From Clostridiaceae bacterium (GTDB lineage: Bacteria; Bacillota; Clostridia; DSM-8532), in NCBI GenBank assembly GCA_025361665.1, contig JANYKF010000491.1, positions 1 to 6,441 on the forward strand: DNA of 6,441 nucleotides. The letters are read 5' to 3'. This document shows positions 1-6,349 of the stretch, piece by piece. Both the position numbers and the translations under genes were made by a program. The notes beneath the pieces are model-generated. The model was given only the letters and a program-made list of their open reading frames with translations. It was not told where the DNA came from and made no database searches. Each line of letters starts with the position of its first letter. The stretch's first letter is position 1.

Positions 1-959
1 CTGGGCCAGAAGTTCTCCTCGCCCAGCTGCACCGTTGCCAAAAGGCTCATGGATGCGGCCGGCAATGCGCGGATGATCAGAACGCGGTTCCGGTTCACCT
101 GGAACAACAGGCTTCCATCCGTTTTCATGATGTCGCCTTCATCCACGCCCGCAACCTGGACGTTCGTGGTGGAGTACGCATCGGTCGAACCGACCGGTGC
201 CTGCAGCGCCGGGGCGGCTTCCGCGCTGGAAGCCTTGCTGCCGTTGGCGGTGGATGGCGCCGTGCCGCCGGTTGCGCCCGCCAGCATGGGACCCCCGTCG
301 CGCACGGCATTTCCGCCTCCATTCGTCCAGCCCGTCAGCTTCGCCATCAGCTCAGCCGCCGAGTGGGCCACCTGCACCATGCCGAGGGCGCGGGACTGCG
401 CCGTGATGAGTGCTGCATCGCGGGTCTTGTCCAGGAACACCGGAACATCGGATACGACGATGAGTCCGCCTTCATAGAACAGGTACTTCCCGAGTGCTTC
501 GGATACCGCCCGCAAAGGCGCATACATGCGTCCGTTCTGGGTGAATGGTGCGACGTCCAAAGCCGCCCTCACGCCGTTCACACTCATGGAAACGCTTCCG
601 ACGCGGATGCGGATGGTCTTGGCACCTGCACGGATGACGGCGGTTTGCGACACGGCTTCATAGGAGACCGAAGCACCGGTTGATTCAGCCAGGAACCGGA
701 TGGGCACTAGGGTACGTCCACTCACGATGAAGGGCGCCGTGCCGTTCCGCCCGGGATCAATCGGGGTCAGCTCGTTGCGAACGCGGGCCAGGTTGCTTCC
801 AATGTACAGCACGACCGAGTCAGCCAATTTGACCTCTGCCGCGGACACGGTTGCCGCGCTTCCTTTCAGGGTCCCGGGAACAGAACCTGTCAAGACCATG
901 AGTGCGGTCAGCAGCCAGATAATAGCAAGCGTGGAACGTTTTCTGATTTTCCTGTTCAT
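1..959 (-). CDS. Secreted copper-amine-oxidase-N/beta-propeller protein, partial (3' end off window)
   Basis: This open frame has a start codon but no stop inside the window, giving 319 codons. The start ATG (957-959) is preceded by GGAGG eight bases upstream. The product begins with a signal peptide: a basic start (MNRKIRKR), a hydrophobic stretch at about residues 11-24, and likely cleavage near the Ala-rich residues 35-41. Residues about 50-172 match the copper amine oxidase N-terminal-type repeat of Bacillota exported proteins (GRTLVPIRFLAESTGA at 81-96, NGRMYAPLRAVSEALG at 142-157). A Gly/Ala/Ser/Thr-rich linker spans about 210-257. From about 260 the sequence YSTTNVQVAGVDEGDIMKTD resembles the opening of the secreted beta-propeller family (Pfam Beta_propel, COG4880-like). 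The amine-oxidase catalytic domain is not seen, so oxidase activity should not be assumed. A cell-surface or exported structural/binding role is inferred. The remaining propeller blades would lie beyond the left edge. Confidence 0.85.
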   Translation of the reverse strand, partial: MNRKIRKRSTLAIIWLLTALMVLTGSVPGTLKGSAATVSAAEVKLADSVVLYIGSNLARVRNELTPIDPGRNGTAPFIVSGRTLVPIRFLAESTGASVSYEAVSQTAVIRAGAKTIRIRVGSVSMSVNGVRAALDVAPFTQNGRMYAPLRAVSEALGKYLFYEGGLIVVSDVPVFLDKTRDAALITAQSRALGMVQVAHSAAELMAKLTGWTNGGGNAVRDGGPMLAGATGGTAPSTANGSKASSAEAAPALQAPVGSTDAYSTTNVQVAGVDEGDIMKTDGSLLFQVNRNRVLIIRALPAASMSLLATVQLGEENFWP

Positions 960-1147
960 CGCTTTACCCTCCATGCGGTGTCTCTGACGATCGATTCGAG
1001 GTGCATGCGCGCGCTCCATCGATGGATCAATCCTTACCCATTTGACGGACGGAGGTCTTCCCGCGTTCATTTGCGATCCATTGTTTTTCAACCCATGGCC
1101 ATTTGTCGGATGAAGGCCTTTACTCGTTCGCTGCCGGTGAATTGCTT
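960..1147. other. Intergenic gap between tyrA and the secreted-protein gene
   Basis: This gap of 188 nt separates two genes of the same strand. It holds the degenerate 61-bp repeats, a perfect 12-bp palindrome TCCATCGATGGA at 1015-1026, and the ribosome-binding site of the downstream gene. I found no convincing sigma-A promoter (no TTGACA/TATAAT pair at normal spacing) and no hairpin followed by a T-run. Whether the secreted-protein gene is read through from tyrA or has its own promoter is undecided from sequence. Confidence 0.6.
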
Positions 1148-1155
1148 TCATTCCC
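1034..1155 (-). repeat. Degenerate 61-bp tandem direct repeat (two clear copies)
   Basis: Two adjacent 61-nt units, 1095-1155 and 1034-1094 read on the minus strand, align without gaps at about 39 of 60 positions by hand. The best-conserved part is the shared block CCGNCAAATGG with its flanks: plus-strand 1088-1120 against 1027-1059 matches at 25 of 33 positions. A third, more decayed unit may follow at about 972-1033 (shared GGNTTGA and ATGGANCGC, one-base shift). The first unit includes the last two codons and stop of tyrA; the rest is intergenic. The period is not a multiple of three, so a coding origin is unlikely. The function is unknown: it could be a relic duplication or repeated protein-binding sites before the secreted-protein gene. 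Confidence 0.5.
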
Positions 1156-2254
1156 GGCATTTCACAGCGTATCCGGCCTCTGTCAGGACTGACGATGCGA
1201 AATCCCGTTCATCCAGATTTTCAAACCGGATGAGCAGGGCCCCTTCGTCTTCCTCCCTCACATGATTGATGCCGATATTCTTGATGTTGATGTCCCGGGC
1301 CGCCAGTGCAACCGCGATGCTGGCGATGATGCCGGGCTTGTCTTCCACATCCACCGTAATTTCCGCGACCGTCATGTATCGCTCGGTCTGCACGACGGAC
1401 AAGGCGTCCCGCCATGTCCGGGATGACTGGAAAAAATCCCTCAGCCCGCTTTCGTCGCCATTCTCCAACATATGCAGAAAGCCGTCGATCCCAGTCCGAA
1501 ACTGCATCATGGCATCACGGATCGGCCCCCGGTTCGAAAGGCTGATGCCGCTCCACAATCCCGGTGATGAGGAGGCAATCCGCGTAATGTCCCTGAAGCC
1601 GCCGGCCGCCAAACGGCGCAAAGTCCCGCTGCCGGTTTCGGACTCCCGCACGGTCTCCACCAGCAGGGAAGCAACGACATGCGGCAGATGGCTGATCAGG
1701 GCGGTTGCCCGATCGTGTTCGGCCACGTCCATCCGAATGGGTATGGCGCCCGTGCCGGATACCTGCCTGAATACACGCACAATGGCTTCCGGCGTTGTTT
1801 CAGGATAGGGCGTCAGGACAAACCAGGCATTTTCAAACAGATTGGCCCGCGATGCGGCGTAGCCGGAGCGCTCCGAACCGGCCATCGGGTGACCGCCAAT
1901 AAAGCGGCGGCGCAATCCCATTGCCGAGAAGATCTCCATGACTTCCCGCTTTGTGCTTCCGGTATCGACCAGAAGGCATTCCTCCGGCAGGAGCGGAATC
2001 AGGGTGGATGCCACTGCCTGCATGACTGAAACGGGTGTACAGATAAAAACGAGTGAACAGTCTGAAAAAGCACTGTCCGGGGTGTCTGTTCCCACATCGA
2101 TGACATGCTCCGCCAATGCCTTTTCCAGATCGGCGGCGTTCGTATCGCAGGCAATGATCCTGGTGTGGCGGTTGTTCGCCTTCCATGACTTCGCCAGGGA
2201 ACCGCCGATGAGTCCAAGCCCGATGATGCCGATTTCCAGTGTCCGCTCCATCAT
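1148..2254 (-). CDS. tyrA: Prephenate dehydrogenase with ACT domain
   Basis: The 368-residue product oxidatively decarboxylates prephenate to 4-hydroxyphenylpyruvate using NAD, the committed cytosolic step towards tyrosine. The N-terminal Rossmann fold shows GLGLIGG (12-18). The substrate-binding signature HPMAGSERSG lies at 122-131, with the family's catalytic His at 122. A second conserved block, HDRATALISHLPH, is at 180-192. The last ~75 residues (from about 293, core VEDKPGIIASIA) form an ACT domain, which in this family usually senses an amino acid, so tyrosine feedback is inferred. The length matches ACT-containing Bacillota TyrA (about 370). Two ATGs occur in tandem. The first is chosen because GGGAGGG lies 11 nt upstream of it and it overlaps the recombinase stop as ATGA. 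That overlap suggests translational coupling with the gene upstream. Confidence 0.96.
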   Translation of the reverse strand: MMERTLEIGIIGLGLIGGSLAKSWKANNRHTRIIACDTNAADLEKALAEHVIDVGTDTPDSAFSDCSLVFICTPVSVMQAVASTLIPLLPEECLLVDTGSTKREVMEIFSAMGLRRRFIGGHPMAGSERSGYAASRANLFENAWFVLTPYPETTPEAIVRVFRQVSGTGAIPIRMDVAEHDRATALISHLPHVVASLLVETVRESETGSGTLRRLAAGGFRDITRIASSSPGLWSGISLSNRGPIRDAMMQFRTGIDGFLHMLENGDESGLRDFFQSSRTWRDALSVVQTERYMTVAEITVDVEDKPGIIASIAVALAARDINIKNIGINHVREEDEGALLIRFENLDERDFASSVLTEAGYAVKCRE

Positions 2255-3114
2255 TTCGCGGCTTTCCCTCCCGGAATGAATTCGATGAGGGAAGTCAGAT
2301 CGGCGCGGCCCAGAAGCGCCTTGACCTCGTCGGGATTGCGCCCTGTCTGCAGCAGATGCACGGCGAGAGCCTGGCGCAGCATGTGAGGGGTGATCTCCTT
2401 CTCAATGCCGGCCTGCTGCGCATATTGCTTGATGATCTTCCAGAAGCCCTGTCTGGAAAGGCGTCCGCCATTTGTGTTGATGAACAGGGCTCTTTCATTC
2501 CTGTCCCGCATCATGTACGGACGGGCTTCTTCCAGATAACTGGCCATCAGTTTCATGCGCTGCGGATCAAGCGGGATGAACCGATCGGACCCAGGTTCCC
2601 CGCAGCGCAGAATGCAGTTCTTCATGTCCAAATCCGCCACGTTCAGGGCAATCAGTTCATGAACACGGATGCCGGACGCATAGACCAGTTCCATCATCCC
2701 CTTGTCGCGGACACCTTTCAGGCCACTTTTCGGACCGCTCTTCACCGGTTGATCCAGCAGGGTCCGAACTTCCTCCTGCGTAAGGTATCCGGGCCTTTTT
2801 CGATCGATTTTCGGTGATTCTATCCCGATGGTGGGGTTCACCGAAACGATGGCCTCCATCATCAGATACCGGTAGAACACGCGGACCGAGGCCATGCTGC
2901 GGTTGATGGTGGTCGGCGCGCGCCCTGCCGACTGCTGCTCCTTGATGTAAGTGGTGAAAATATCGTATGGGGCCTGCTTGACGTTGATGATTCCCTGGGC
3001 GCCGAGAAAATCGATATATTGCTGCACATCGCGGCAGTATGATTCAAGGGTATTCTCTGAAAGTGTTTTCTTGCCACGCAGATAGACTATGAAATCCAAT
3101 AAAAGTTCTTTCAT
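2251..3114 (-). CDS. XerD-like tyrosine recombinase, predicted catalytically inactive
   Basis: The 287-residue product aligns with XerD along nearly its whole length. The N-terminal core-binding domain spans about 1-100 (LLLDFIVYLRGKKTLSENTL) and the catalytic fold about 108-280. Three of six active-site positions are kept: Arg150 (SGIRVHEL), His244 and Arg247 (TPHMLRQA). Three are lost: the Lys of GKGNKER is Glu173 (GEPGSDR), the His of LGHSDLS is Arg270 (LGRADLT), and the Tyr nucleophile position is Phe279. The protein ends eight residues later, so the usual C-terminal helix contacting the partner recombinase is mostly absent. Strand cleavage is not expected; DNA binding or a regulatory role is possible but inferred. 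Streptococcal XerD-like proteins are a known parallel for lost catalytic residues. The start at 3114 fits XerD's N-terminus and follows a G-run. An alternative ATG at 3147 (GAGGG 10 nt upstream) would add 11 residues. The stop overlaps the tyrA start. Confidence 0.9.
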   Translation of the reverse strand: MKELLLDFIVYLRGKKTLSENTLESYCRDVQQYIDFLGAQGIINVKQAPYDIFTTYIKEQQSAGRAPTTINRSMASVRVFYRYLMMEAIVSVNPTIGIESPKIDRKRPGYLTQEEVRTLLDQPVKSGPKSGLKGVRDKGMMELVYASGIRVHELIALNVADLDMKNCILRCGEPGSDRFIPLDPQRMKLMASYLEEARPYMMRDRNERALFINTNGGRLSRQGFWKIIKQYAQQAGIEKEITPHMLRQALAVHLLQTGRNPDEVKALLGRADLTSLIEFIPGGKAAK

Positions 3115-3234
3115 GGTGTCCCCCCCATTTTCCGGGCAATTCGTCATGATGATGCTGCCCTCTTCATTAATATACCAAAGTGAATGCAACGTAATCAAAC
3201 AAACGGTTTTTTCCAATGAAATATGTTGGCCAGG
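3115..3234. other. AT-rich intergenic gap between nudF and xer-like gene
   Basis: These 120 nt are visibly richer in A and T than the flanking genes. They include a candidate promoter for the xer-like/tyrA pair and a run of seven C (seven G on the coding strand) at 3120-3126 just before the recombinase start. An open frame continues upstream to an ATG at 3216, but its residues do not resemble XerD. No strong terminator hairpin for nudF was found; the only inverted element, CCAA...TTGG near 3213-3229, is too short. Confidence 0.6.
3169..3198 (-). promoter_or_regulatory. Candidate sigma-A promoter for xer-like/tyrA
   Basis: On the minus strand a -35 element TTGATT (3193-3198) is followed after 18 nt by a -10 element TATATT (3169-3174). 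Both are one or two bases from consensus and lie in an AT-rich gap. Transcription would begin near 3162, upstream of both plausible recombinase starts (3147 and 3114) but downstream of the farthest ATG (3216), which argues against that longest start. This is a pattern match only. Confidence 0.5.
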
Positions 3235-3795
3235 TCATCTGCCTGAGCCTGCAAGTTTCAAAAGACCCATCCGGTCCAGTGCGGCATACAGCCCGGCAAT
3301 CGACTTCCCATCCGTGATGCGGCCGTCCCGAATCATGGAAAGTGCCTCGGGAAAAGGGACAGGGAAGGCGGATACGAACTCGTCCTCATCCGGATCGGGA
3401 TTGCCGGGCAGCAGGTTCGTAGCCAGGAAGACATGAATGATCTCATCTGAAAACCCCGGAGTCGACTGCATGGAAAACAGCTTCTCGAGCGTCGCGGCCC
3501 GAAAGCCCGTTTCTTCCTCCAGCTCCCGGATCGCGCAGGATTCCGGATCCTCCCCTGCATCCAGTTTGCCGGCCGGTATTTCGATGGAAACCATCTCGTT
3601 CGGTTTCCGGTATTGGCGCACCAGCAGAAAGTCTCCCTCCGGCGTGACAGGAACAACCGCTGAAGCGCCTTTGTGGCGGACGATGTCGCGTGTGGCCGTT
3701 TTCCCGTTCGGCAGCTCCACAGTCAGCTTTTCAACGTGAATGATGCTGCCCTCATACACGGATTCTGTCCGAACCGTCTTTTCCGAATACATCAT
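3235..3795 (-). CDS. nudF: ADP-ribose pyrophosphatase (Nudix hydrolase)
   Basis: The 186-residue product is a cytosolic Nudix hydrolase expected to split ADP-ribose into AMP and ribose 5-phosphate, clearing a reactive by-product of NAD turnover. The Nudix box GX5EX7REUXEEXGU is complete at residues 76-98 (GKLDAGE...RELEEETGF), including the metal-binding REXXEE glutamates. Pro113 (STPGFSDE) sits 15 residues after the box, the position typical of the ADP-ribose subclass. The N-terminal part (SVYEGSIIHVEKLTVELPNGK) also matches this subfamily, and the length equals that of Bacillus NudF (about 185). The gene begins one base after the proC stop, so the two are probably translated together. Two ATGs are adjacent (3795 and 3792). 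A weak AGGT a few bases upstream could serve either, so the start is uncertain by one codon. A longer frame to 3900 would lie inside proC and is not supported. Confidence 0.93.
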   Translation of the reverse strand: MMYSEKTVRTESVYEGSIIHVEKLTVELPNGKTATRDIVRHKGASAVVPVTPEGDFLLVRQYRKPNEMVSIEIPAGKLDAGEDPESCAIRELEEETGFRAATLEKLFSMQSTPGFSDEIIHVFLATNLLPGNPDPDEDEFVSAFPVPFPEALSMIRDGRITDGKSIAGLYAALDRMGLLKLAGSGR

Positions 3796-3796
3796 G

Positions 3797-4597
3797 CTAC
3801 CTGCTTTCACCGATGGCGCGCGCTTTTCGGGTGATGGCACCCATGGCTTCGATGACTGCGGAGCGGAATCCGTTCCGTTCCAGCACGGCCAATCCCTCAA
3901 TGGTGGTCCCGCCTGGAGAAGTGACCATGTCCTTCAGTTCACCCGGATGTTTTCCGCTTTGCAGAAACAGGCGGGCGGATCCAGCCATGGCAGCGGCGGC
4001 CCAGCGGTAAGCGGCGGCGCGGGGAATGCCGGACAGGACAGCCGCATCCCCCATCGCCTCGATCATCATGAAGAAAAAGGCGGGACTGCTGGAAGTGACC
4101 GCCGTCACCTCGCTCATCAGGCGCTCTTCAAGTTCCTCGACCATTCCGGCTGTCTCCAGCAGGGACACCACCGTGCGCCTCTCATCCGGCAACATGCCGG
4201 GTGTGCAGCAATACAGCGTAATTCCCTCGCCAATGAGCGCCGGAGTATTCGGCATGGTGCGGACCACCTTTGCCTGCTCTCCGAAAAAACGGACATAAAG
4301 TGCCAGGGGAAGTCCAACCGCCAGGGTAACGAACACCTTTCCGTCCGTGGATGCTGCGGCGCAGGCCTTCAAAACACTTTCCATGTGGTTTGGCTTCACT
4401 GCCAGAAAAACAATGTCCGAGGCAGCGACAACAGATGCTTCATCCTGATGGGCAGCCGCACCGTACCTTTTCGCCGTCTCGCCCATCCTGGCGAGATCCT
4501 TGTCGTAAATATGAAACTGATGCGACGGATTCTTCTCCTGAATGCCCTTGAGCATGGCTCCACCCATGGCGCCCGTTCCGATAAACCCGATTTTCAT
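3797..4597 (-). CDS. proC: Pyrroline-5-carboxylate reductase
   Basis: The 266-residue enzyme reduces 1-pyrroline-5-carboxylate to proline with NAD(P)H, the last step of proline synthesis, in the cytosol. An N-terminal Rossmann domain opens with GFIGTGAMGGAM (4-15). It continues through FLAVKPN (64-70) and RTMPNTPA (113-120), all family signatures. The C-terminal helical dimerisation domain carries the ProC signature SPGGTTIEGLAVLE (227-240) followed by NGFRSAVIEA. The loop usually written SGSGPAY in E. coli is TSSSPAF here (168-174), with Ser at the glycine positions and Phe for Tyr; the Pro-Ala is kept. The length is typical. The ATG at 4597 follows GGGGGAGG six bases upstream. It lies 52 nt after ruvB and one base before nudF, consistent with operon membership. 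Confidence 0.95.
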   Translation of the reverse strand: MKIGFIGTGAMGGAMLKGIQEKNPSHQFHIYDKDLARMGETAKRYGAAAHQDEASVVAASDIVFLAVKPNHMESVLKACAAASTDGKVFVTLAVGLPLALYVRFFGEQAKVVRTMPNTPALIGEGITLYCCTPGMLPDERRTVVSLLETAGMVEELEERLMSEVTAVTSSSPAFFFMMIEAMGDAAVLSGIPRAAAYRWAAAAMAGSARLFLQSGKHPGELKDMVTSPGGTTIEGLAVLERNGFRSAVIEAMGAITRKARAIGESR

Positions 4598-4649
4598 CCG
4601 GAGCCTCCCCCTTGGTGATTGATATCCCTGTACCTACCGGCACCTTATG
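4598..4649. other. Short ruvB-proC spacer
   Basis: This spacer of 52 nt contains the strong proC ribosome-binding site (minus-strand GGGGGAGG at about 4604-4611). I saw no hairpin with a T-run and no evident promoter, so readthrough from ruvB into proC is the simpler reading. Confidence 0.5.
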
Positions 4650-5681
4650 TCAGTCCGAAAAAACAACTTGCCCGGATTCGGCATCCCCGCCGTACGGGAC
4701 GCCAAGGTGCGCATACGCCAAACGAGTGGCCTTTCGGCCACGCGGTGTTTTTTGAATGAACCCGAGCTGCAGGAGGAATGGCTCATAAACATCCTCGATT
4801 GTGTCGGGCTCCTCTCCGGTCGTTGCCGCCAACGTGTCCAGACCCACCGGTCCCCCGTCGAATTTGCGGATGATGGCGTTGAGGATGACCCGATCCGTGC
4901 CGTCAAGACCCAGCAGATCCACATCCAGGGCGTTCAGGCCATATTGTGCGACATCCATGGTGATCTGCCCGTCGGAGCGGATTTCCGCAAAATCCCGGAC
5001 CCGTCTGAGCAGCCGGTTGGCGACGCGCGGCGTTCCGCGTGATCGCCGGGCAATTTCCACGGATGCGGCGGGATCGATGAAAATGCCCAGGATGCCGGCC
5101 GATCGGTTGACAATGCGCGTGAGTTCCCCCTCCGTATACAATTCCAGTCGGTTGATGATGCCAAAACGGTCGCGGAGCGGCGAAGTGAGCATCCCGGCCC
5201 GTGTTGTCGCCCCAATCAGCGTGAACCGGGGAAGGTCCAGGCGGATGGAACGCGCGCTGGGTCCCTTTCCGATCATGATATCCAGGGCATAGTCTTCCAT
5301 GGCCGGGTAGAGTATCTCTTCCACGCTCCGGTTCAGGCGATGGATTTCATCAATGAACAAGACGTCGGATACCATCAGGTTCGTGAGAATGGCCGCCAAA
5401 TCTCCCGGTTTTTCAATGGCCGGACCGGAAGTGATTCGCAGGGAAACACCCATTTCCGTGGCGATGACACCCGCCAATGTGGTTTTCCCGAGGCCTGGCG
5501 GGCCATATAGCAGGACATGATCCAGCGATTCCCCCCGCTTTTTCGCCGCTTCAATGAAAACGGAAAGGTTGGATTTCACCTTTTCCTGCCCGACGTACTC
5601 CGCCATGGTCCTGGGCCGCAGGCTCATGTCCGCTTCTTCGTCGCGACGAACCGCTCCGCCTAGTAAACGTTCTTCCTCCAA
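4650..5681 (-). CDS. ruvB: Holliday junction branch migration DNA helicase RuvB
   Basis: The 343-residue AAA+ ATPase forms hexameric rings that, with RuvA, pump DNA through Holliday junctions during recombination and fork repair. Walker A is GPPGLGKT (60-67) and Walker B is LFIDEIH (108-114, D111/E112). Sensor 1 is GATTR (157-161), the arginine finger lies in PLRDRFG (168-174, R170), and the sensor 2 region is [18 protein letters not shown] (215-232). A C-terminal winged-helix domain spans about 260-330 (TPRGRKAT). The length is standard. Translation starts at TTG (5679-5681), supported by a perfect AGGAGG eight bases upstream and by the usual N-terminal extension before [13 protein letters not shown]. 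ruvA ends 47 nt upstream, so the pair is co-transcribed as in most bacteria. Confidence 0.98.
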   Translation of the reverse strand: MEEERLLGGAVRRDEEADMSLRPRTMAEYVGQEKVKSNLSVFIEAAKKRGESLDHVLLYGPPGLGKTTLAGVIATEMGVSLRITSGPAIEKPGDLAAILTNLMVSDVLFIDEIHRLNRSVEEILYPAMEDYALDIMIGKGPSARSIRLDLPRFTLIGATTRAGMLTSPLRDRFGIINRLELYTEGELTRIVNRSAGILGIFIDPAASVEIARRSRGTPRVANRLLRRVRDFAEIRSDGQITMDVAQYGLNALDVDLLGLDGTDRVILNAIIRKFDGGPVGLDTLAATTGEEPDTIEDVYEPFLLQLGFIQKTPRGRKATRLAYAHLGVPYGGDAESGQVVFSD

Positions 5682-5689
5682 CCGTCTTC

Positions 5690-5695
5690 CCTCCT
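5690..5695 (-). promoter_or_regulatory. Ribosome-binding site fixing the TTG start of ruvB
   Basis: The minus strand reads AGGAGG here, eight bases before the TTG at 5681. No ATG lies at a comparable distance in frame; the first in-frame ATG is codon 19, past part of the conserved N-terminus. The site therefore decides the start. Confidence 0.8.
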
Positions 5696-5728
5696 GTTTC
5701 CTGCCTTTTTTTCGGCGAACTCATGATG

Positions 5729-6349
5729 TCATCCGCCCCGGAGGACCTTTCCCCGCATTTTCAATGCATCCCGGATGACCGACTCCAGCGGTTTTCCGTC
5801 TTCCATCGCGGCGGACACGGATTTTTGCGCCTCCGACGCGGAATATCCGAGCATCATGAGCGCGCCTGCCGCTTCCCCAAAAGTCCCTTCGGGAACGGCA
5901 TCGCGGGATATCTGCGCGACTCCGGAAACCAACCCCGAGGCCGCCTGCTCTTTCCTGATTTTATCCTTCAGTTCCAGAATGATGCGCTGCGCGGTTTTCT
6001 TACCGATGCCTTGCGCTTTTGTCAGGCGGTCTGCATCTTCAGTAAGGACTGCCAGACCAAAGGCCGAGGGGGAGACGGCTGAAATCAAAGCCAATGCTGC
6101 CTTCGGACCAACTCCGCCGATGGCGAGCAATTGCTCGAACATGAGAAGCTCGCTTTCCGTCAGAAATCCGTAAAGGGCCAATATGTCTTCCCTTACATAG
6201 GTGTGGGTGTAGACGCGAATGATTTCGCCGATCCCGACTTCCGCCAATGTCCCGGTCGCCGTGAATACCCGGAAGCCGATGCCGTTCACGTCCAGAATCA
6301 GGCTATCCTGCGTGATCCGGTCAAGAACGCCCTTCAGATGTGCAATCAT
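5729..6349 (-). CDS. ruvA: Holliday junction branch migration protein RuvA
   Basis: The 206-residue protein binds four-way junctions as a tetramer and loads RuvB. Domain I (OB fold, about 1-62) starts with MIAHLKGVL and includes YVREDILALYGF (51-62), where E54/D55 correspond to the acidic pin. Domain II has two helix-hairpin-helix motifs, AIGGVGPKAALALI (76-89) and AQGIGKKTAQRIILELKDK (112-130). A flexible linker leads to domain III (about 155-200), which touches RuvB. The start at 6349 is chosen because RuvA proteins begin directly with this MI..LKG sequence. The frame stays open to an ATG at 6397, but those 16 extra residues are not RuvA-like. The Shine-Dalgarno sequence at the chosen start is weak (only purine-rich GGTAAACGGA). 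The gene precedes ruvB with 47 nt between them. A ruvC gene might lie further upstream, outside the window. Confidence 0.97.
   Translation of the reverse strand: MIAHLKGVLDRITQDSLILDVNGIGFRVFTATGTLAEVGIGEIIRVYTHTYVREDILALYGFLTESELLMFEQLLAIGGVGPKAALALISAVSPSAFGLAVLTEDADRLTKAQGIGKKTAQRIILELKDKIRKEQAASGLVSGVAQISRDAVPEGTFGEAAGALMMLGYSASEAQKSVSAAMEDGKPLESVIRDALKMRGKVLRGG

Noticed and set aside
49..477. Plus-strand open frame of 142 codons
   Set aside because: It is antisense to the secreted protein, which has a signal peptide and recognisable domains in the opposite frame. The plus-strand product is low-complexity Ala/Pro/Ser.
1015..1026. 12-bp palindrome TCCATCGATGGA as a terminator or operator
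   Set aside because: It has no loop and no following T-run, and a single short palindrome is weak evidence for an operator.
1266..1808. Plus-strand open frame of 180 codons
   Set aside because: It lies entirely opposite the conserved tyrA coding sequence and has no family features or ribosome-binding site of note.
2251..3114. Mobile-element integrase
   Set aside because: The protein resembles chromosomal XerD rather than phage or transposon integrases. There are no attachment repeats or cargo genes, and its nucleophile is missing.
3115..3216. N-terminal extension of the Xer-like protein to the ATG at 3216
   Set aside because: The extra residues do not resemble XerD, the stretch is AT-rich, and a candidate promoter lies within it.
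3796..3900. N-terminal extension of NudF into proC
   Set aside because: The extension lies inside the conserved ProC C-terminus. Family length and motifs fit a start at 3795 or 3792.
3740..4618. Long plus-strand open frame of 292 codons
   Set aside because: It lies opposite proC and the start of nudF, whose protein motifs are clear. Its translation has no recognisable domain and is Gly/His/Arg-rich, as expected of an antisense shadow in GC-rich DNA.
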